DNA of 64,000 bases, taken from assembly GCA_963974715.1 (NCBI GenBank), contig CAXBDK010000007.1:124001-188000 (forward strand), in the 5' to 3' direction. Both the position numbers and the translations under genes were made by a program. Shown in pieces: positions 16,029 through 25,469 of this stretch. The notes below the pieces were generated by a model. That model saw only the letters and a program-made list of their open reading frames with translations, had not been told where the DNA came from and did not search any database. This DNA is from Sediminicola sp963974715. GTDB lineage: Bacteria > Bacteroidota > Bacteroidia > Flavobacteriales > Flavobacteriaceae. Every line of letters starts with the position of its first letter. Position 1 is the first letter of the stretch.

Positions 16029-18428
16029 TTATTTAAATTCCACACGTTGGATCGCAATTCCTCGATCGCTTTTTTCAAAAGAATCCATCTGTTCCTTGAT
16101 TTCCTTCCTTGTTCCGCTAAGTCTCTTTTCTTGGGTCATAAGTACCCCGTTCACTTCCTCCGTATAGACAATGGTAGCTTGTGCCATATCCGAAACACCC
16201 ACTTCCATCTTCAGATCTGTGCCATGTGATTTGGCAGCCATGCCCGTTTCCACCGTATGGCCTCCCAAAATAGGCGCTATTACCAATCCTATCAAACACG
16301 TAAGTTTTATAAGTATGTTCATGGAGGGACCAGAAGTATCCTTAAAGGGATCTCCTACAGTATCGCCCGTAACCGCCGCTTTATGTGCATCGGAACCTTT
16401 GTAGGTCATTTCCCCGTTGATCATCACCCCAGCTTCAAATGATTTTTTTGCGTTGTCCCAAGCACCCCCTGCATTGTTCTGGAAGATGGCCCACAATACA
16501 CCGGACACGGTTACCCCCGCCATATAACCTCCCAACATTTCAGCGATCAATTGGTCGTTGTCGGAATACACCAATTTCCCAAGAAGTACAATGGCGATGG
16601 GGAATCCAATGGTCAGGATACCCGGCAACATCATTTCCCTTAGGGCAGCCTTGGTGGAAATATCTACACATTTTGCATATTCCGGCTTTCCGGTACCCTC
16701 CATGATACCGGGAATCTCCTTAAACTGCCTCCTTACCTCATAGACCATATCCATGGCCGCCTTTCCAACCGAATTCATGGCTAGGGCGGAGAAGACCACT
16801 GGTATCATGCCCCCCACAAAAAGCATGGCGAGTACGGGGGCCTTAAAGATATTGATCCCGTCTATTCCCGTAAAGGTAACATAGGCCGCGAAAAGTGCGA
16901 GGGAAGTAAGGGCCGCGGAAGCAATGGCAAACCCTTTGCCCGTTGCGGCAGTGGTATTTCCAACAGAATCCAAAATATCGGTACGGGTCCGCACTTCTTT
17001 GGGAAGTTCGCTCATTTCGGCTATGCCCCCGGCATTATCCGATATGGGGCCAAAAGCATCTATGGCCAACTGCATGGCAGTAGTGGCCATCATGGCGGAG
17101 GCGGCCAATGCCACGCCATAAAACCCTGCAAAGGCATAGGAAGACCAGATGGCCGCTGCAAAGATAAGGACCGTGGGAAAGGTGGAAATCATTCCAGTGG
17201 CAAGACCGGCTATCACATTCGTTCCTGCCCCAGTACTGGATTTTTGCACTATGGCCAGTACAGGTTTGGTACCCAATCCCGTATAATATTCCGTAACCGA
17301 GGAGATCACCCCTCCGACGACCAATCCCACTATAGTGGCATAAAACACTCGTAAAGAGGAAATTTCCTTTAAGCCTTCCCCAAAAAATTCCATTTTCATA
17401 GTGGTGGGCAACATATAGTCAACCAACACATAACAAGCTATCAAGGTTAGCCCTATTGAGACCCAGTTACCTATGTTAAGCGCACCTTGCACCTCTTTTT
17501 CCTTTGCGTCATTGTTCTTTATCTTTACCAACATGGTGCCCACAATGGAAAAAAGAATACCAAAACCTGCTATTGCCATGGGCAATAAGATCGGACCGAT
17601 ACCACCAAAGGCATCGGAAATGCTTCCGCCCATATCCTTGATCACGTAGTTGCCCAAGACCATGGCCGCCAATACGGTTGCCACATAGGAACCAAAAAGA
17701 TCGGCACCCATTCCGGCAACGTCGCCCACATTGTCGCCCACATTGTCGGCTATGGTCGCTGGATTGCGGGGATCGTCCTCGGGAATACCGGCTTCCACCT
17801 TGCCTACAAGGTCTGCGCCCACATCAGCGGCCTTGGTATAGATCCCGCCACCTACCCTTGCAAAAAGCGCAATGGATTCTGCACCAAGGGAGAAACCGGC
17901 CAATGTTTCCAACACAATGGTCATATCATCCGTAGACGTCCAGGTCCCGTTCATAAAAAATTGGAAGAGCAGGATAAAGAAACCCGTTAGGCCCAAAACG
18001 GCCAATCCGGCTACCCCGAGCCCCATAACGGTACCGCCCCCAAAAGAGACCTTCAGGGCCTGCGGTAGGCTGGTCCTGGCCGCTTGGGTGGTCCGTACGT
18101 TGGTCTTTGTGGCGATTTTCATACCCATATTCCCCGCCAAAGCGGAGAAAAATGCCCCAAAGATAAAAGCCACTACAATAAGGATATGGGTAGTTGGAAC
18201 AATTATGGAGATTCCCGCCAAGGCAATACTAGCCCCTATCACAAAAAATGTCAACAAGCGGTATTCGGCCTTTAAAAAAGCCAGGGCTCCTTCGTAAATA
18301 TAATCGGAAATCTCTTTCATCTTCCCATCCCCCGCATCCTGTTTTAAAACCCAGTTTCTTTTTGTCCACATAAAAAGCAGGCCCAATACCGCCAGAATAA
18401 TGGGAACGTACATCATAATTGAATCCAT
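16029..18428 (-). CDS. hppA: Membrane-bound pyrophosphatase (ion pump), K+-dependent type
   Basis: 799 residues with many membrane helices. It couples hydrolysis of pyrophosphate to export of H+ or Na+. The catalytic block GKVEAGIPEDDPRNPATIAD followed by NVGDNVGDVAGMGADLFGSY is complete. In the K+-determining motif it reads GNTTAATGKG; alanine at the key site marks the K+-dependent class, as against lysine in K+-independent enzymes. Whether it pumps Na+, H+ or both is not decidable here. The soluble pyrophosphatase gene lies just upstream, separated by a terminator. The C-terminal ~60 residues (from about MAAKSHGTDLKMEVG) form a soluble tail. Confidence 0.96.
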   Translation of the reverse strand: MDSIMMYVPIILAVLGLLFMWTKRNWVLKQDAGDGKMKEISDYIYEGALAFLKAEYRLLTFFVIGASIALAGISIIVPTTHILIVVAFIFGAFFSALAGNMGMKIATKTNVRTTQAARTSLPQALKVSFGGGTVMGLGVAGLAVLGLTGFFILLFQFFMNGTWTSTDDMTIVLETLAGFSLGAESIALFARVGGGIYTKAADVGADLVGKVEAGIPEDDPRNPATIADNVGDNVGDVAGMGADLFGSYVATVLAAMVLGNYVIKDMGGSISDAFGGIGPILLPMAIAGFGILFSIVGTMLVKIKNNDAKEKEVQGALNIGNWVSIGLTLIACYVLVDYMLPTTMKMEFFGEGLKEISSLRVFYATIVGLVVGGVISSVTEYYTGLGTKPVLAIVQKSSTGAGTNVIAGLATGMISTFPTVLIFAAAIWSSYAFAGFYGVALAASAMMATTAMQLAIDAFGPISDNAGGIAEMSELPKEVRTRTDILDSVGNTTAATGKGFAIASAALTSLALFAAYVTFTGIDGINIFKAPVLAMLFVGGMIPVVFSALAMNSVGKAAMDMVYEVRRQFKEIPGIMEGTGKPEYAKCVDISTKAALREMMLPGILTIGFPIAIVLLGKLVYSDNDQLIAEMLGGYMAGVTVSGVLWAIFQNNAGGAWDNAKKSFEAGVMINGEMTYKGSDAHKAAVTGDTVGDPFKDTSGPSMNILIKLTCLIGLVIAPILGGHTVETGMAAKSHGTDLKMEVGVSDMAQATIVYTEEVNGVLMTQEKRLSGTRKEIKEQMDSFEKSDRGIAIQRVEFK

Positions 18429-18481
18429 TCGTTTATTTATTAAAATTAAGCCCGACTAATGTAGTAAAATCAAATAGAAAT

Positions 18482-18517
18482 AAAAAAGCAATATCCAATA
18501 ATGGATATTGCTTTTTT
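18482..18517. terminator. Terminator downstream of ppa
   Basis: A 15-bp perfect inverted repeat (arm AAAAAAGCAATATCC) with a 6-base loop and T-runs on both strands. It separates the soluble pyrophosphatase gene from hppA, so hppA needs its own promoter in the 53 bp that remain. Confidence 0.8.
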
Positions 18518-18541
18518 AATAAAATTTTATGTATAAAATTA

Positions 18542-19066
18542 TTATTTTATTGAAACGTCCCGAGCAGGTACGTCGCTTTCCTCAAAACGTTCTATACATT
18601 TTTGTACGATTTCCCTGGCTTCCACTACGTCTCCCCAACCGCCAACATCCACTTTTTTCTTCTCCAGATCCTTGTACACTTTAAAAAAATGTTCAATTTC
18701 CTTTATCAGGTGCGGGTTCAGTTCATTAAGATCGTTTACCTTGTTCCAGACCGGATCCGATACCGGTACACAAATGATCTTTTCATCGGGACCTTTCTCG
18801 TCGGTCATATGGAAAACGCCTATCGGTTTCACTTCCATAACACAGCCGGGAAAGGTTGGTTCCGTAACCAGCACCAACACATCCAATGGATCCCCGTCCA
18901 ACGCCAAGGTTTCGGGAACGAACCCATAATCCGCAGGGTACATCATGGAGGAAAATATCATCCGGTCATAACGGACTTTTTTCAGTTGGAAATCGTACTC
19001 ATACTTGTTTCTGCTCCCCTTGGGAATTTCTATCAATACATCAAAAGATGTTATTTCTTTGCTCAT
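18542..19066 (-). CDS. ppa: Inorganic pyrophosphatase (soluble, family I)
   Basis: 174 residues from the ATG at 19066. It hydrolyses pyrophosphate to phosphate with Mg2+. Family I residues are present: VLIEIPKGSRNKYEYD, the YPADYGFVP segment, and the signature DGDPLDVLVL with its metal-binding aspartates. It lies beside the membrane pyrophosphatase, so the cell can either discard or harvest pyrophosphate energy. Confidence 0.96.
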   Translation of the reverse strand: MSKEITSFDVLIEIPKGSRNKYEYDFQLKKVRYDRMIFSSMMYPADYGFVPETLALDGDPLDVLVLVTEPTFPGCVMEVKPIGVFHMTDEKGPDEKIICVPVSDPVWNKVNDLNELNPHLIKEIEHFFKVYKDLEKKKVDVGGWGDVVEAREIVQKCIERFEESDVPARDVSIK

Positions 19067-19084
19067 GTGTTCTAAATTATGCTG

Positions 19085-19092
19085 CAAATATA
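19085..19092 (-). promoter_or_regulatory. -7 promoter box of ppa
   Basis: TATATTTG on the minus strand, an exact TAnnTTTG match 18 bp upstream of the ATG. TTA sits at a -33-like distance. Confidence 0.6.
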
Positions 19093-19146
19093 ATTGAAAA
19101 AAAAGAACCTAATTACCGGAACGGACAATAGACCGCTCTTTCCGGC

Positions 19147-21639
19147 CTAAAAATTGAACCCGAAGGATCCCGTGATACTAAAGGGCCTGGCATCGGGGTT
19201 TTCCAGATAGTTGCCCCTAAAGTTAAAATCGATCCTCAAAATCCTGAAAATGTTGCCCACCCCAAAGGAATATTCCCAATAGACCTTATCACTGGGCGCT
19301 ATCAAAGGGATATTGGTGGGAGCGTTAAGGGCAATGTTCCGATCGGAAAGATCCCCCCATGCCCCCCTAAGGCCCACAATTTCCCGAAGGTTCCATTTTC
19401 GCATAAAGGGTATCCTGGAAAAAAGCCTTCCGTTAAAATTATGTTCCAAGTGAACAGATGCGTATGTATCCGTTACAAATTCGTAAAAATCCAAATTAGG
19501 AAAGGTATTATAAATGGAAAACAGGGTCTGGTTACCGGGAATAACGTTCAAAAGTCCCAGCGGCACCTCCCCAAAGGTCTTGCCCACCTCGATGGTGCTC
19601 AAGAGACGGCCCCAGCCCAACTGCCAGGGCTGGCTATAGGAAAACTGGAGTTTTTCATAGTCGAAATCGCTTTCCAGAAAACCTTCCACCCCTTTTGTAT
19701 AGCTCAGCAGCAGGGTACTGTAATTATCGTTGATGGTCCTTCTCTCGACCCCATAACCAATGGTGCGCCTGCCGGGGGTGTAGATCAAAAGGGTATTTAT
19801 ATCGAACTGCTTAATTTCCGACGATATGCCCGAAGGTTCCGTGGGGTCTATATAATCAAGGCTAAAGGCATCGGGCAGGGCGGAGGACAACGTTCGGAAG
19901 GAACCTCCAAAACCGATCCTGAAATTGGTAATGGGCTCCATCTCCAAATTAAAGGTGCTCAGGTTTATATTGGTGAGCCGGTCATTAGATCCCACCGTAA
20001 GCACCGAGGAGGAGGCAATGCTTCTTCCCAGCACGTCGTTGGTGGCGGTAAGACTCAGGCCCAATTGCTCCACATCCCGCCTGTTTCCACCTGAAACGAT
20101 CAACCTGTTCTTTTGGTCCAACAGCCATTTGGCCGAAAATCCATGTTTAAACTTATGGTCGGAAAATCCATAAGCGGTATATCCTTCCAATCTCCATAGG
20201 TCGTTCTGTCCAAAATAGGTCCTGGCCCCCATGCGCAGGCGCACCCCTTCGGCATCATTGTACCCAAAGACCCCGAATACATCGCCGATATCCACGTTCC
20301 ACTTATCTATTTCCACATAGCCGGACCCAAGAATACTGGCAATGTTATAGATACTCTTAAATTTTGGAACGGTCCGCAAGGTATCCAATAGCTGGTAAAT
20401 TCCTTTTTCATCCTTGTTAAGCGGCTCCAAACGGTTATTGGCCCAAAAACTTTCTTCCTGCTCGAACACTTTAGGGTTGAACTGATTGCCATCCACTTTA
20501 TAGAATTCGCGCGGTTTGGGAATATCGAAGATATAATCGTTGTAGACGGTGGTGCGTTTGCCATAGACGCCCCTGGCCTTCTCCTTTTTGCTAAAGCTGA
20601 AATCGCTCAACATATAATCCCTTTTTAGCAAGAAAACGGAATCGTTGACCACCTCAAATTCCTGCTCGATATAAATTTCCTTGACCCAGTTGATGTTGGC
20701 GCTCTTGGTAACGGCCAGGTTGATCTTTTTTATGGCGAAGGTGGTATCGTTCACCCAGAAATCGCCCTTAAAGGTAAGTTCGTTCTTTCTCCTTGGATAA
20801 TAAATGATGTTATAGCACCATTTATTGTCGATATAAGCGCTATCGGATAGCACATAATTATAAGTGTCCACTCCGGTACGGGAGAGGGGACTGGTAAAGC
20901 TCTTGTCGAAGAACTTTAGATAGTTCTCATAAATATCGTAGTCCGAATAGAGGTCTTCCACAAAGGCGATAATGGCCTGATTATTACTGAACCCCGAGTT
21001 CTTGTTGCCCAACATCTCCTCCTTTTTCTGTTCCATAAGGTTATCGCCGTACACCTTGGAAAATGTCTCGTTTATAAATATGGGCAGATAGGTCTTTCCC
21101 GTAATATTGGAAGTGTCCAGATCTTCGAACACGAATTCCATGCCCCGGAACAATTTACTGGTCATAAGGGCGCTATCGATCGTGTTCAGGTCAAATTCGA
21201 CCTTTTCGTATTTATCGTATTGGTACTGTTTAAATTTACTGACCCCGTTCTCCCTTTTTTTGGCCCAGATCTTCCTTAGAATGTCTATGGCCGGGTTGTT
21301 CTTTTTGGATTGTTTCCCGACATAGACCACAACTTCGTCCAACTGTTCATCGGCTTCCGTCAAAACTATTTCCAGGTCGTAATTTACCTTTGAGGGCAAC
21401 TGTATTTCCCTGTCCTCATAACCGATAAAGGACACCATCAAACTTTCATAGGTACTTTCCGATTCCATATAGAACCTGCCATTGTCATTGGTTATGGTAC
21501 CCTCGGAAGAATTTTTAAAGAGTACATTGGCAAAGGAGACGGGCTCCCCGGCTTCGTCCAGGACAACACCACCAACCTTTGTCTGGGAATTGGCCCATAA
21601 GGAAAGAAGGCAACATAGCGGGAAAATGATTTTTTTCAT
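19147..21639 (-). CDS. DUF5686 outer-membrane protein with carboxypeptidase-regulatory-like domain
   Basis: 830 residues from the ATG at 21639, which gives a clean signal peptide (MKKIIFPLCCLLSLWANSQ). Residues ~22-110 form a CarboxypepD_reg-like domain (GVVLDEAGEPVSFANVLFKN, then ISFIGY-like and LDEVVV). The long remainder is the DUF5686 region, with aromatic-rich alternating strands that suggest an outer-membrane beta-barrel ending in phenylalanine (GSFGFNF). The domain order resembles TonB-dependent receptors, but I see no plug domain. Substrate and role are unknown. It stands alone between ppa and pdhB. Confidence 0.85.
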   Translation of the reverse strand: MKKIIFPLCCLLSLWANSQTKVGGVVLDEAGEPVSFANVLFKNSSEGTITNDNGRFYMESESTYESLMVSFIGYEDREIQLPSKVNYDLEIVLTEADEQLDEVVVYVGKQSKKNNPAIDILRKIWAKKRENGVSKFKQYQYDKYEKVEFDLNTIDSALMTSKLFRGMEFVFEDLDTSNITGKTYLPIFINETFSKVYGDNLMEQKKEEMLGNKNSGFSNNQAIIAFVEDLYSDYDIYENYLKFFDKSFTSPLSRTGVDTYNYVLSDSAYIDNKWCYNIIYYPRRKNELTFKGDFWVNDTTFAIKKINLAVTKSANINWVKEIYIEQEFEVVNDSVFLLKRDYMLSDFSFSKKEKARGVYGKRTTVYNDYIFDIPKPREFYKVDGNQFNPKVFEQEESFWANNRLEPLNKDEKGIYQLLDTLRTVPKFKSIYNIASILGSGYVEIDKWNVDIGDVFGVFGYNDAEGVRLRMGARTYFGQNDLWRLEGYTAYGFSDHKFKHGFSAKWLLDQKNRLIVSGGNRRDVEQLGLSLTATNDVLGRSIASSSVLTVGSNDRLTNINLSTFNLEMEPITNFRIGFGGSFRTLSSALPDAFSLDYIDPTEPSGISSEIKQFDINTLLIYTPGRRTIGYGVERRTINDNYSTLLLSYTKGVEGFLESDFDYEKLQFSYSQPWQLGWGRLLSTIEVGKTFGEVPLGLLNVIPGNQTLFSIYNTFPNLDFYEFVTDTYASVHLEHNFNGRLFSRIPFMRKWNLREIVGLRGAWGDLSDRNIALNAPTNIPLIAPSDKVYWEYSFGVGNIFRILRIDFNFRGNYLENPDARPFSITGSFGFNF

Positions 21640-21764
21640 AGGGGCGTAGAGGTATGGAGAGCTTTGCATCGCAAAGGCAGGCGGACGATTTTTTTTAGGC
21701 AGGTCTGGTTCCGATATCAATATTTACTATTTATAACACAAAAGCTTTGCCAACACTTGGTCGA

Positions 21765-21772
21765 CAAAGCTA
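21765..21772 (-). promoter_or_regulatory. Candidate -7 box of the DUF5686 gene
   Basis: TAGCTTTG on the minus strand fits TAnnTTTG. It would give a ~120-nt leader. The box overlaps one arm of a small inverted repeat (AGCTTTG at 21743-21749, CAAAGCT at 21765-21771). No TTG at -33. Confidence 0.35.
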
Positions 21773-21797
21773 ATATACCTTTACTTCCTGTTACAGT

Positions 21798-22775
21798 TTA
21801 TTTATATAACACTTTTTTAACTGCCTTTACCACGTCCTTGTAGTTGGGCAACCATTCTTCCAAAAGTACCGGGGAATAAGGTGCAGGGGTATCGGCGGTG
21901 TTGATCTTTACAATGGGCGCATCCAAGTAGTCGAACGCTTGGGCCTGTACCTGATAGGTTATTTCGGTGGCCACGTTTCCAAACGGCCATGCCTCTTCCA
22001 GAATTACCAGCCGGTTGGTCTTTTTAACCGATTTTATGATCGTCGCATGATCCATTGGACGTACCGTGCGCAGATCGATAATCTCACAGGAAATCCCTTC
22101 TTTATCAAGTTCATCCGCAGCTTTGTAGGCCTCTTTGATGATTTTTCCAAAAGAGACAATGGTAACATCTTTTCCTTCCCTTTTTATATCGGCCACTCCC
22201 AATGGAATGGTGTACTCCTCCTCCGGAACCTCTCCCTTGTCGCCGTACATCTGTTCCGATTCCATAAAGATCACAGGGTCATCGTCCTTGATGGACGCCT
22301 TTAAAAGCCCCTTGGCATCGTACGGATTGGATGGCACCACCACTTTTAATCCGGGACAGTTGGCGAACCAGCTCTCAAAGGCTTGGGAGTGCGTAGCCCC
22401 CAATTGGCCTGCGGAAGCCGTTGGGCCCCTAAAAACAATGGGGCAATTGAACTGCCCACCGGACATTTGCCTGATCTTTGCCGCATTATTGATGATCTGA
22501 TCGATTCCCACAAGGGCAAAATTGAAAGTCATGAACTCTATAATGGGCCTGTTGCCGCCCATGGCCGAACCCACACCGATTCCGGCAAAGCCAAGTTCGG
22601 AAATGGGGGTATCCAATACCCTTTCCGGACCAAATTCGTCCAACATTCCCTTGGAAGCCTTATAAGCACCGTTGTATTCCGCAACCTCCTCGCCCATTAG
22701 ATAAATGGACCCGTCATTTCTCATCTCCTCGGACATGGCCTCCGCTATGGCTTCCCTAAATTGTATTGTTCTCAT
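21798..22775 (-). CDS. pdhB: Pyruvate dehydrogenase E1 component, beta subunit
   Basis: 325 residues from the ATG at 22775 (MRTIQFREAIAEAMSEEM). The transketolase-like E1-beta fold is evident: GEEVAEYNGAYKASKGML, VLDTPISELGFAGIGVGSAM, and the C-terminal LRTVRPMDHATI segment. With an alpha subunit it decarboxylates pyruvate using thiamine diphosphate. No alpha subunit, E2 or E3 gene is in the window, so a branched-chain 2-oxoacid E1 cannot be fully excluded. It diverges from etfB across a short gap with a perfect palindrome. Confidence 0.92.
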   Translation of the reverse strand: MRTIQFREAIAEAMSEEMRNDGSIYLMGEEVAEYNGAYKASKGMLDEFGPERVLDTPISELGFAGIGVGSAMGGNRPIIEFMTFNFALVGIDQIINNAAKIRQMSGGQFNCPIVFRGPTASAGQLGATHSQAFESWFANCPGLKVVVPSNPYDAKGLLKASIKDDDPVIFMESEQMYGDKGEVPEEEYTIPLGVADIKREGKDVTIVSFGKIIKEAYKAADELDKEGISCEIIDLRTVRPMDHATIIKSVKKTNRLVILEEAWPFGNVATEITYQVQAQAFDYLDAPIVKINTADTPAPYSPVLLEEWLPNYKDVVKAVKKVLYK

Positions 22776-22873
22776 GTATACTGGAATATGGTTTTTCTGA
22801 TTATCGCAAAACGCAAGCAAAAATAGGAAATTATATGTCAATTAACGGGATGGTAGAATCAAAAAAAACAATA

Positions 22874-22899
22874 AATTTACTATGCATGCATAGTAAATT
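22874..22899. promoter_or_regulatory. 26-bp perfect palindrome, candidate operator
   Basis: Half-site AATTTACTATGCA repeated exactly as its reverse complement with no spacer. It lies in the divergent pdhB-etfB gap. A near-match -7 box for etfB (TATCTTAG, 22914-22921) places the palindrome over the -33 region, so a bound dimer would block etfB transcription. Confidence 0.6.
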
Positions 22900-22959
22900 A
22901 AAAAATTATTGGTTATCTTAGCACAGTTCATTTAAAGACCCAGTAAAACAAATATCCAA

Positions 22960-23706
22960 ATGAAAATATTAGTTTGCATAAGCAATGTACCGGATACGAC
23001 ATCCAAGATAAATTTTACCGAAGGGGATACCAAATTCGATTCCAACGGGGTGCAGTTCGTGATCAATCCCAACGATGAATTTGGACTTACCCGAGCCATG
23101 TGGTTCAAAGAAAAACAAGGAGCCACCGTCCATGTGGTCAATGTGGGCACCGCAGCTACAGAACCTACCATACGAAAGGCCCTGGCCATTGGGGCGGACG
23201 AGGCCATACGCGTAAACGCCGAGCCTTTGGACGGATTTTTCGTGGCAAAGCAATTGGCGGAAGTCGTTAAAAGCGGAGGGTACGACCTGATCATTGCCGG
23301 AAGGGAGTCCATTGATTACAATGGAGGTATGGTTCCCGGAATCTTGTCCAGCATCTTGGGCATGAATTTTATAAATACCTGCGTGGACCTTGAAATAGAG
23401 GGCGATAAGGCAACTGCCACTAGGGAGATAGACGGCGGAAAGGAAAAGCTGTCAACTACCCTCCCCTTGGTCATAGGCGCCCAAAAAGGGCTGGTTCAGG
23501 AAAGCGACCTTAGGATACCCAATATGCGGGGCATCATGATGGCTAGACAAAAAAAACTGAACGTAATCGAACCCGTAGCCACCGAAGCCGCCATTCAGGA
23601 TATCAAATTTGAAAAGCCCGCACCCAAGGGAAACATCAAAATGGTGGATTCCGATAATTTAGGTGAACTTATAGACCTCTTGCACAACGAGGCAAAAGTG
23701 ATCTGA
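22960..23706 (+). CDS. etfB: Electron transfer flavoprotein, beta subunit
   Basis: 248 residues. The AMP-binding small subunit of ETF, which takes electrons from acyl-CoA and other dehydrogenases. It begins MKILVCISNVPDTTSKI and has the family stretch VQFVINPNDEFGLTRAM and later LIIAGRESIDYNGGMVPG. The etfA gene follows after 59 bp. Upstream lies a perfect palindrome likely to regulate it. Confidence 0.95.
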   Translation: MKILVCISNVPDTTSKINFTEGDTKFDSNGVQFVINPNDEFGLTRAMWFKEKQGATVHVVNVGTAATEPTIRKALAIGADEAIRVNAEPLDGFFVAKQLAEVVKSGGYDLIIAGRESIDYNGGMVPGILSSILGMNFINTCVDLEIEGDKATATREIDGGKEKLSTTLPLVIGAQKGLVQESDLRIPNMRGIMMARQKKLNVIEPVATEAAIQDIKFEKPAPKGNIKMVDSDNLGELIDLLHNEAKVI

Positions 23707-23765
23707 TCTAAAATTGTATACAACCAGATCAGCTCCTTAAAAACAACCGTTCAAAAACAGAAAAC

Positions 23766-24734
23766 ATGTCCATTTTAGTCTACATAGAATCAGAAAAAGG
23801 AAAATTTAAAAAAAACGCTTCCGAAGTGGCCTCCTATGGCCATCAAGTGGCCCAGTCCATGGGAACCACCGCCACCGCCATTTGCTTTAACGTTCCCGAA
23901 CCCCAAGATCTGGGCACTTATGGAATCAGCAAAGTCCTGAGCGTCACCAATGATAAACTGAACACCTTTAATGCAAAGGCCTACGCCCATGCCATTGCAG
24001 AGGCCGCAAAAAAAGAGGGTACCAAGGTCATCGTTCTAAGCTCCAGTACGGACACGAAATACCTTGCACCCCTTGTGGCAGCCCAATTGGGGGCCGGATA
24101 CGTACCAAATGTGGTTGCCGCTCCCGAGAGTACCGAACCTTTTCAAGTAAAGAGGACGGCCTTTAGCAACAAAGGTTTTGCCCATACCGTGATCAATACA
24201 GAAATAAAGATCATCGGTTTGGCCAATAACGCCTTTGGCACAAGAGAAAATAAGACCGATATCGCCGTTGAAAACTTTGCCCCACCTCTGGAGGAGACGG
24301 ATTTTGCCGTTGGATCCCTCTCGGTGGACAAAGTAGTGGGAAAGGCCACCATTGCCGATGCGGATATAGTGGTGTCCGGGGGAAGGGGCTTGAAAGGTCC
24401 TGAAAACTGGGGCATCATAGAAGAACTTGCCGAGGTTCTTGGTGCCGCCACCGCCTGCTCCAAACCCGTTTCCGACCTAGGATGGAGACCGCACGGGGAG
24501 CATGTGGGCCAAACGGGAAAACCGGTCGCCAGCAACCTTTATATAGCTATCGGCATCTCCGGTGCCATACAACATCTTGCCGGTATCAGCTCCTCTAAGG
24601 TAAAAGTGGTCATCAATAACGATCCAGAGGCCCCATTTTTTAAGGCGGCCGATTATGGAATTGTGGGAGATGCCATGGAAGTGGTTCCCAAACTCATAGA
24701 AAAATTAAAAGAATTTAAGGCCCAGAACGCTTAA
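23766..24734 (+). CDS. etfA: Electron transfer flavoprotein, alpha subunit
   Basis: 322 residues. The FAD-carrying subunit of ETF. The C-terminal FAD domain is typical: VSGGRGLKGPENWGIIEELA, the KPVSDLGWRPHGEHVGQTGK stretch and GISGAIQHLAGI, ending in AADYGIVGDAMEVVPKL. It forms a heterodimer with EtfB and hands electrons to the quinone pool through ETF-quinone oxidoreductase, which is not in this window. A hairpin terminator follows. Confidence 0.95.
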   Translation: MSILVYIESEKGKFKKNASEVASYGHQVAQSMGTTATAICFNVPEPQDLGTYGISKVLSVTNDKLNTFNAKAYAHAIAEAAKKEGTKVIVLSSSTDTKYLAPLVAAQLGAGYVPNVVAAPESTEPFQVKRTAFSNKGFAHTVINTEIKIIGLANNAFGTRENKTDIAVENFAPPLEETDFAVGSLSVDKVVGKATIADADIVVSGGRGLKGPENWGIIEELAEVLGAATACSKPVSDLGWRPHGEHVGQTGKPVASNLYIAIGISGAIQHLAGISSSKVKVVINNDPEAPFFKAADYGIVGDAMEVVPKLIEKLKEFKAQNA

Positions 24735-24756
24735 TTTTTGTTAAATTGTGCCCCTT

Positions 24757-24805
24757 AAAGGGCTGTTTAAACTAATGGAACGTTCCTTTATTTAAACGGC
24801 CCTTT
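24757..24805. terminator. Hairpin after etfA
   Basis: Arms AAAGGGCTGTTTAAA and TTTAAACGGCCCTTT pair over 15 bp with one G-T. The 19-base loop holds a smaller palindrome GGAACGTTCC. It closes the etf operon just before the bifunctional nuclease gene. Confidence 0.65.
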
Positions 24806-24821
24806 GTGGTTTATAGAGCAT

Positions 24822-25454
24822 ATGAGTTTAGTCAGGTTAAAAATAAAGGGGATATCGTATAGCCAGACCCAAAATGGCGCATACGCCCTAATATTGAACG
24901 AGGTCGAGGGTGATCGTAAACTTCCAATAGTAATCGGTGCCTTTGAGGCCCAGTCCATTGCCATTGCCCTGGAAAAGGAGATAAAACCCCCCAGGCCACT
25001 TACCCATGACCTTTTTAAAAATTTTGCGGATCGTTTTGAAATACAGGTCAAACAGGTCATTATCCACAAATTGGTGGACGGTGTCTTTTATTCCAGTATT
25101 ATCTGCGAACGTGATAAAATAGAGGAAATCATAGATGCCAGGACCAGCGATGCGATTGCCCTGGCCCTACGTTTTAACGCCCCTATATTTACCTATCGAA
25201 CCATTTTGGACAAGGCGGGAATTTTCCTGAAATTTTCCTCCAAGGAGAAAGAGAAGGACGAGTCTTCGGACAGTATCATGGTGGACGAGATTTTGCAGGA
25301 AGGGGAAACCGTGGAAATGGACAGCGGTTCCTCCGGCGCCTACAAGGAACTTACCCTTGAGGAACTGCACCAAGAACTGGAAAAGGCGGTTACCAGCGAG
25401 GATTATGAAAAAGCGGCCAAACTCAGGGACGAGATATCCAAACGCGATCGGTAA
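24822..25454 (+). CDS. Bifunctional nuclease family protein (DUF151) with UVR tail
   Basis: 210 residues from the ATG at 24822. Residues ~1-130 match the DUF151/bifunctional nuclease domain (LPIVIGAFEAQSIAIALE, the PRPLTHDLF motif, ARTSDAIALALRFNAPIF). The C-terminus has a UVR-like helical hairpin (LHQELEKAVTSEDYEKAAKL then RDEIS), as found in UvrB/UvrC partners. An acidic linker joins the two. Members are reported to cut RNA or DNA in vitro; the physiological role is unclear. The nucleoside transporter gene follows after 15 bp, probably co-transcribed. Confidence 0.88.
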   Translation: MSLVRLKIKGISYSQTQNGAYALILNEVEGDRKLPIVIGAFEAQSIAIALEKEIKPPRPLTHDLFKNFADRFEIQVKQVIIHKLVDGVFYSSIICERDKIEEIIDARTSDAIALALRFNAPIFTYRTILDKAGIFLKFSSKEKEKDESSDSIMVDEILQEGETVEMDSGSSGAYKELTLEELHQELEKAVTSEDYEKAAKLRDEISKRDR

Positions 25455-25469
25455 ACCAAAAACCACCTT

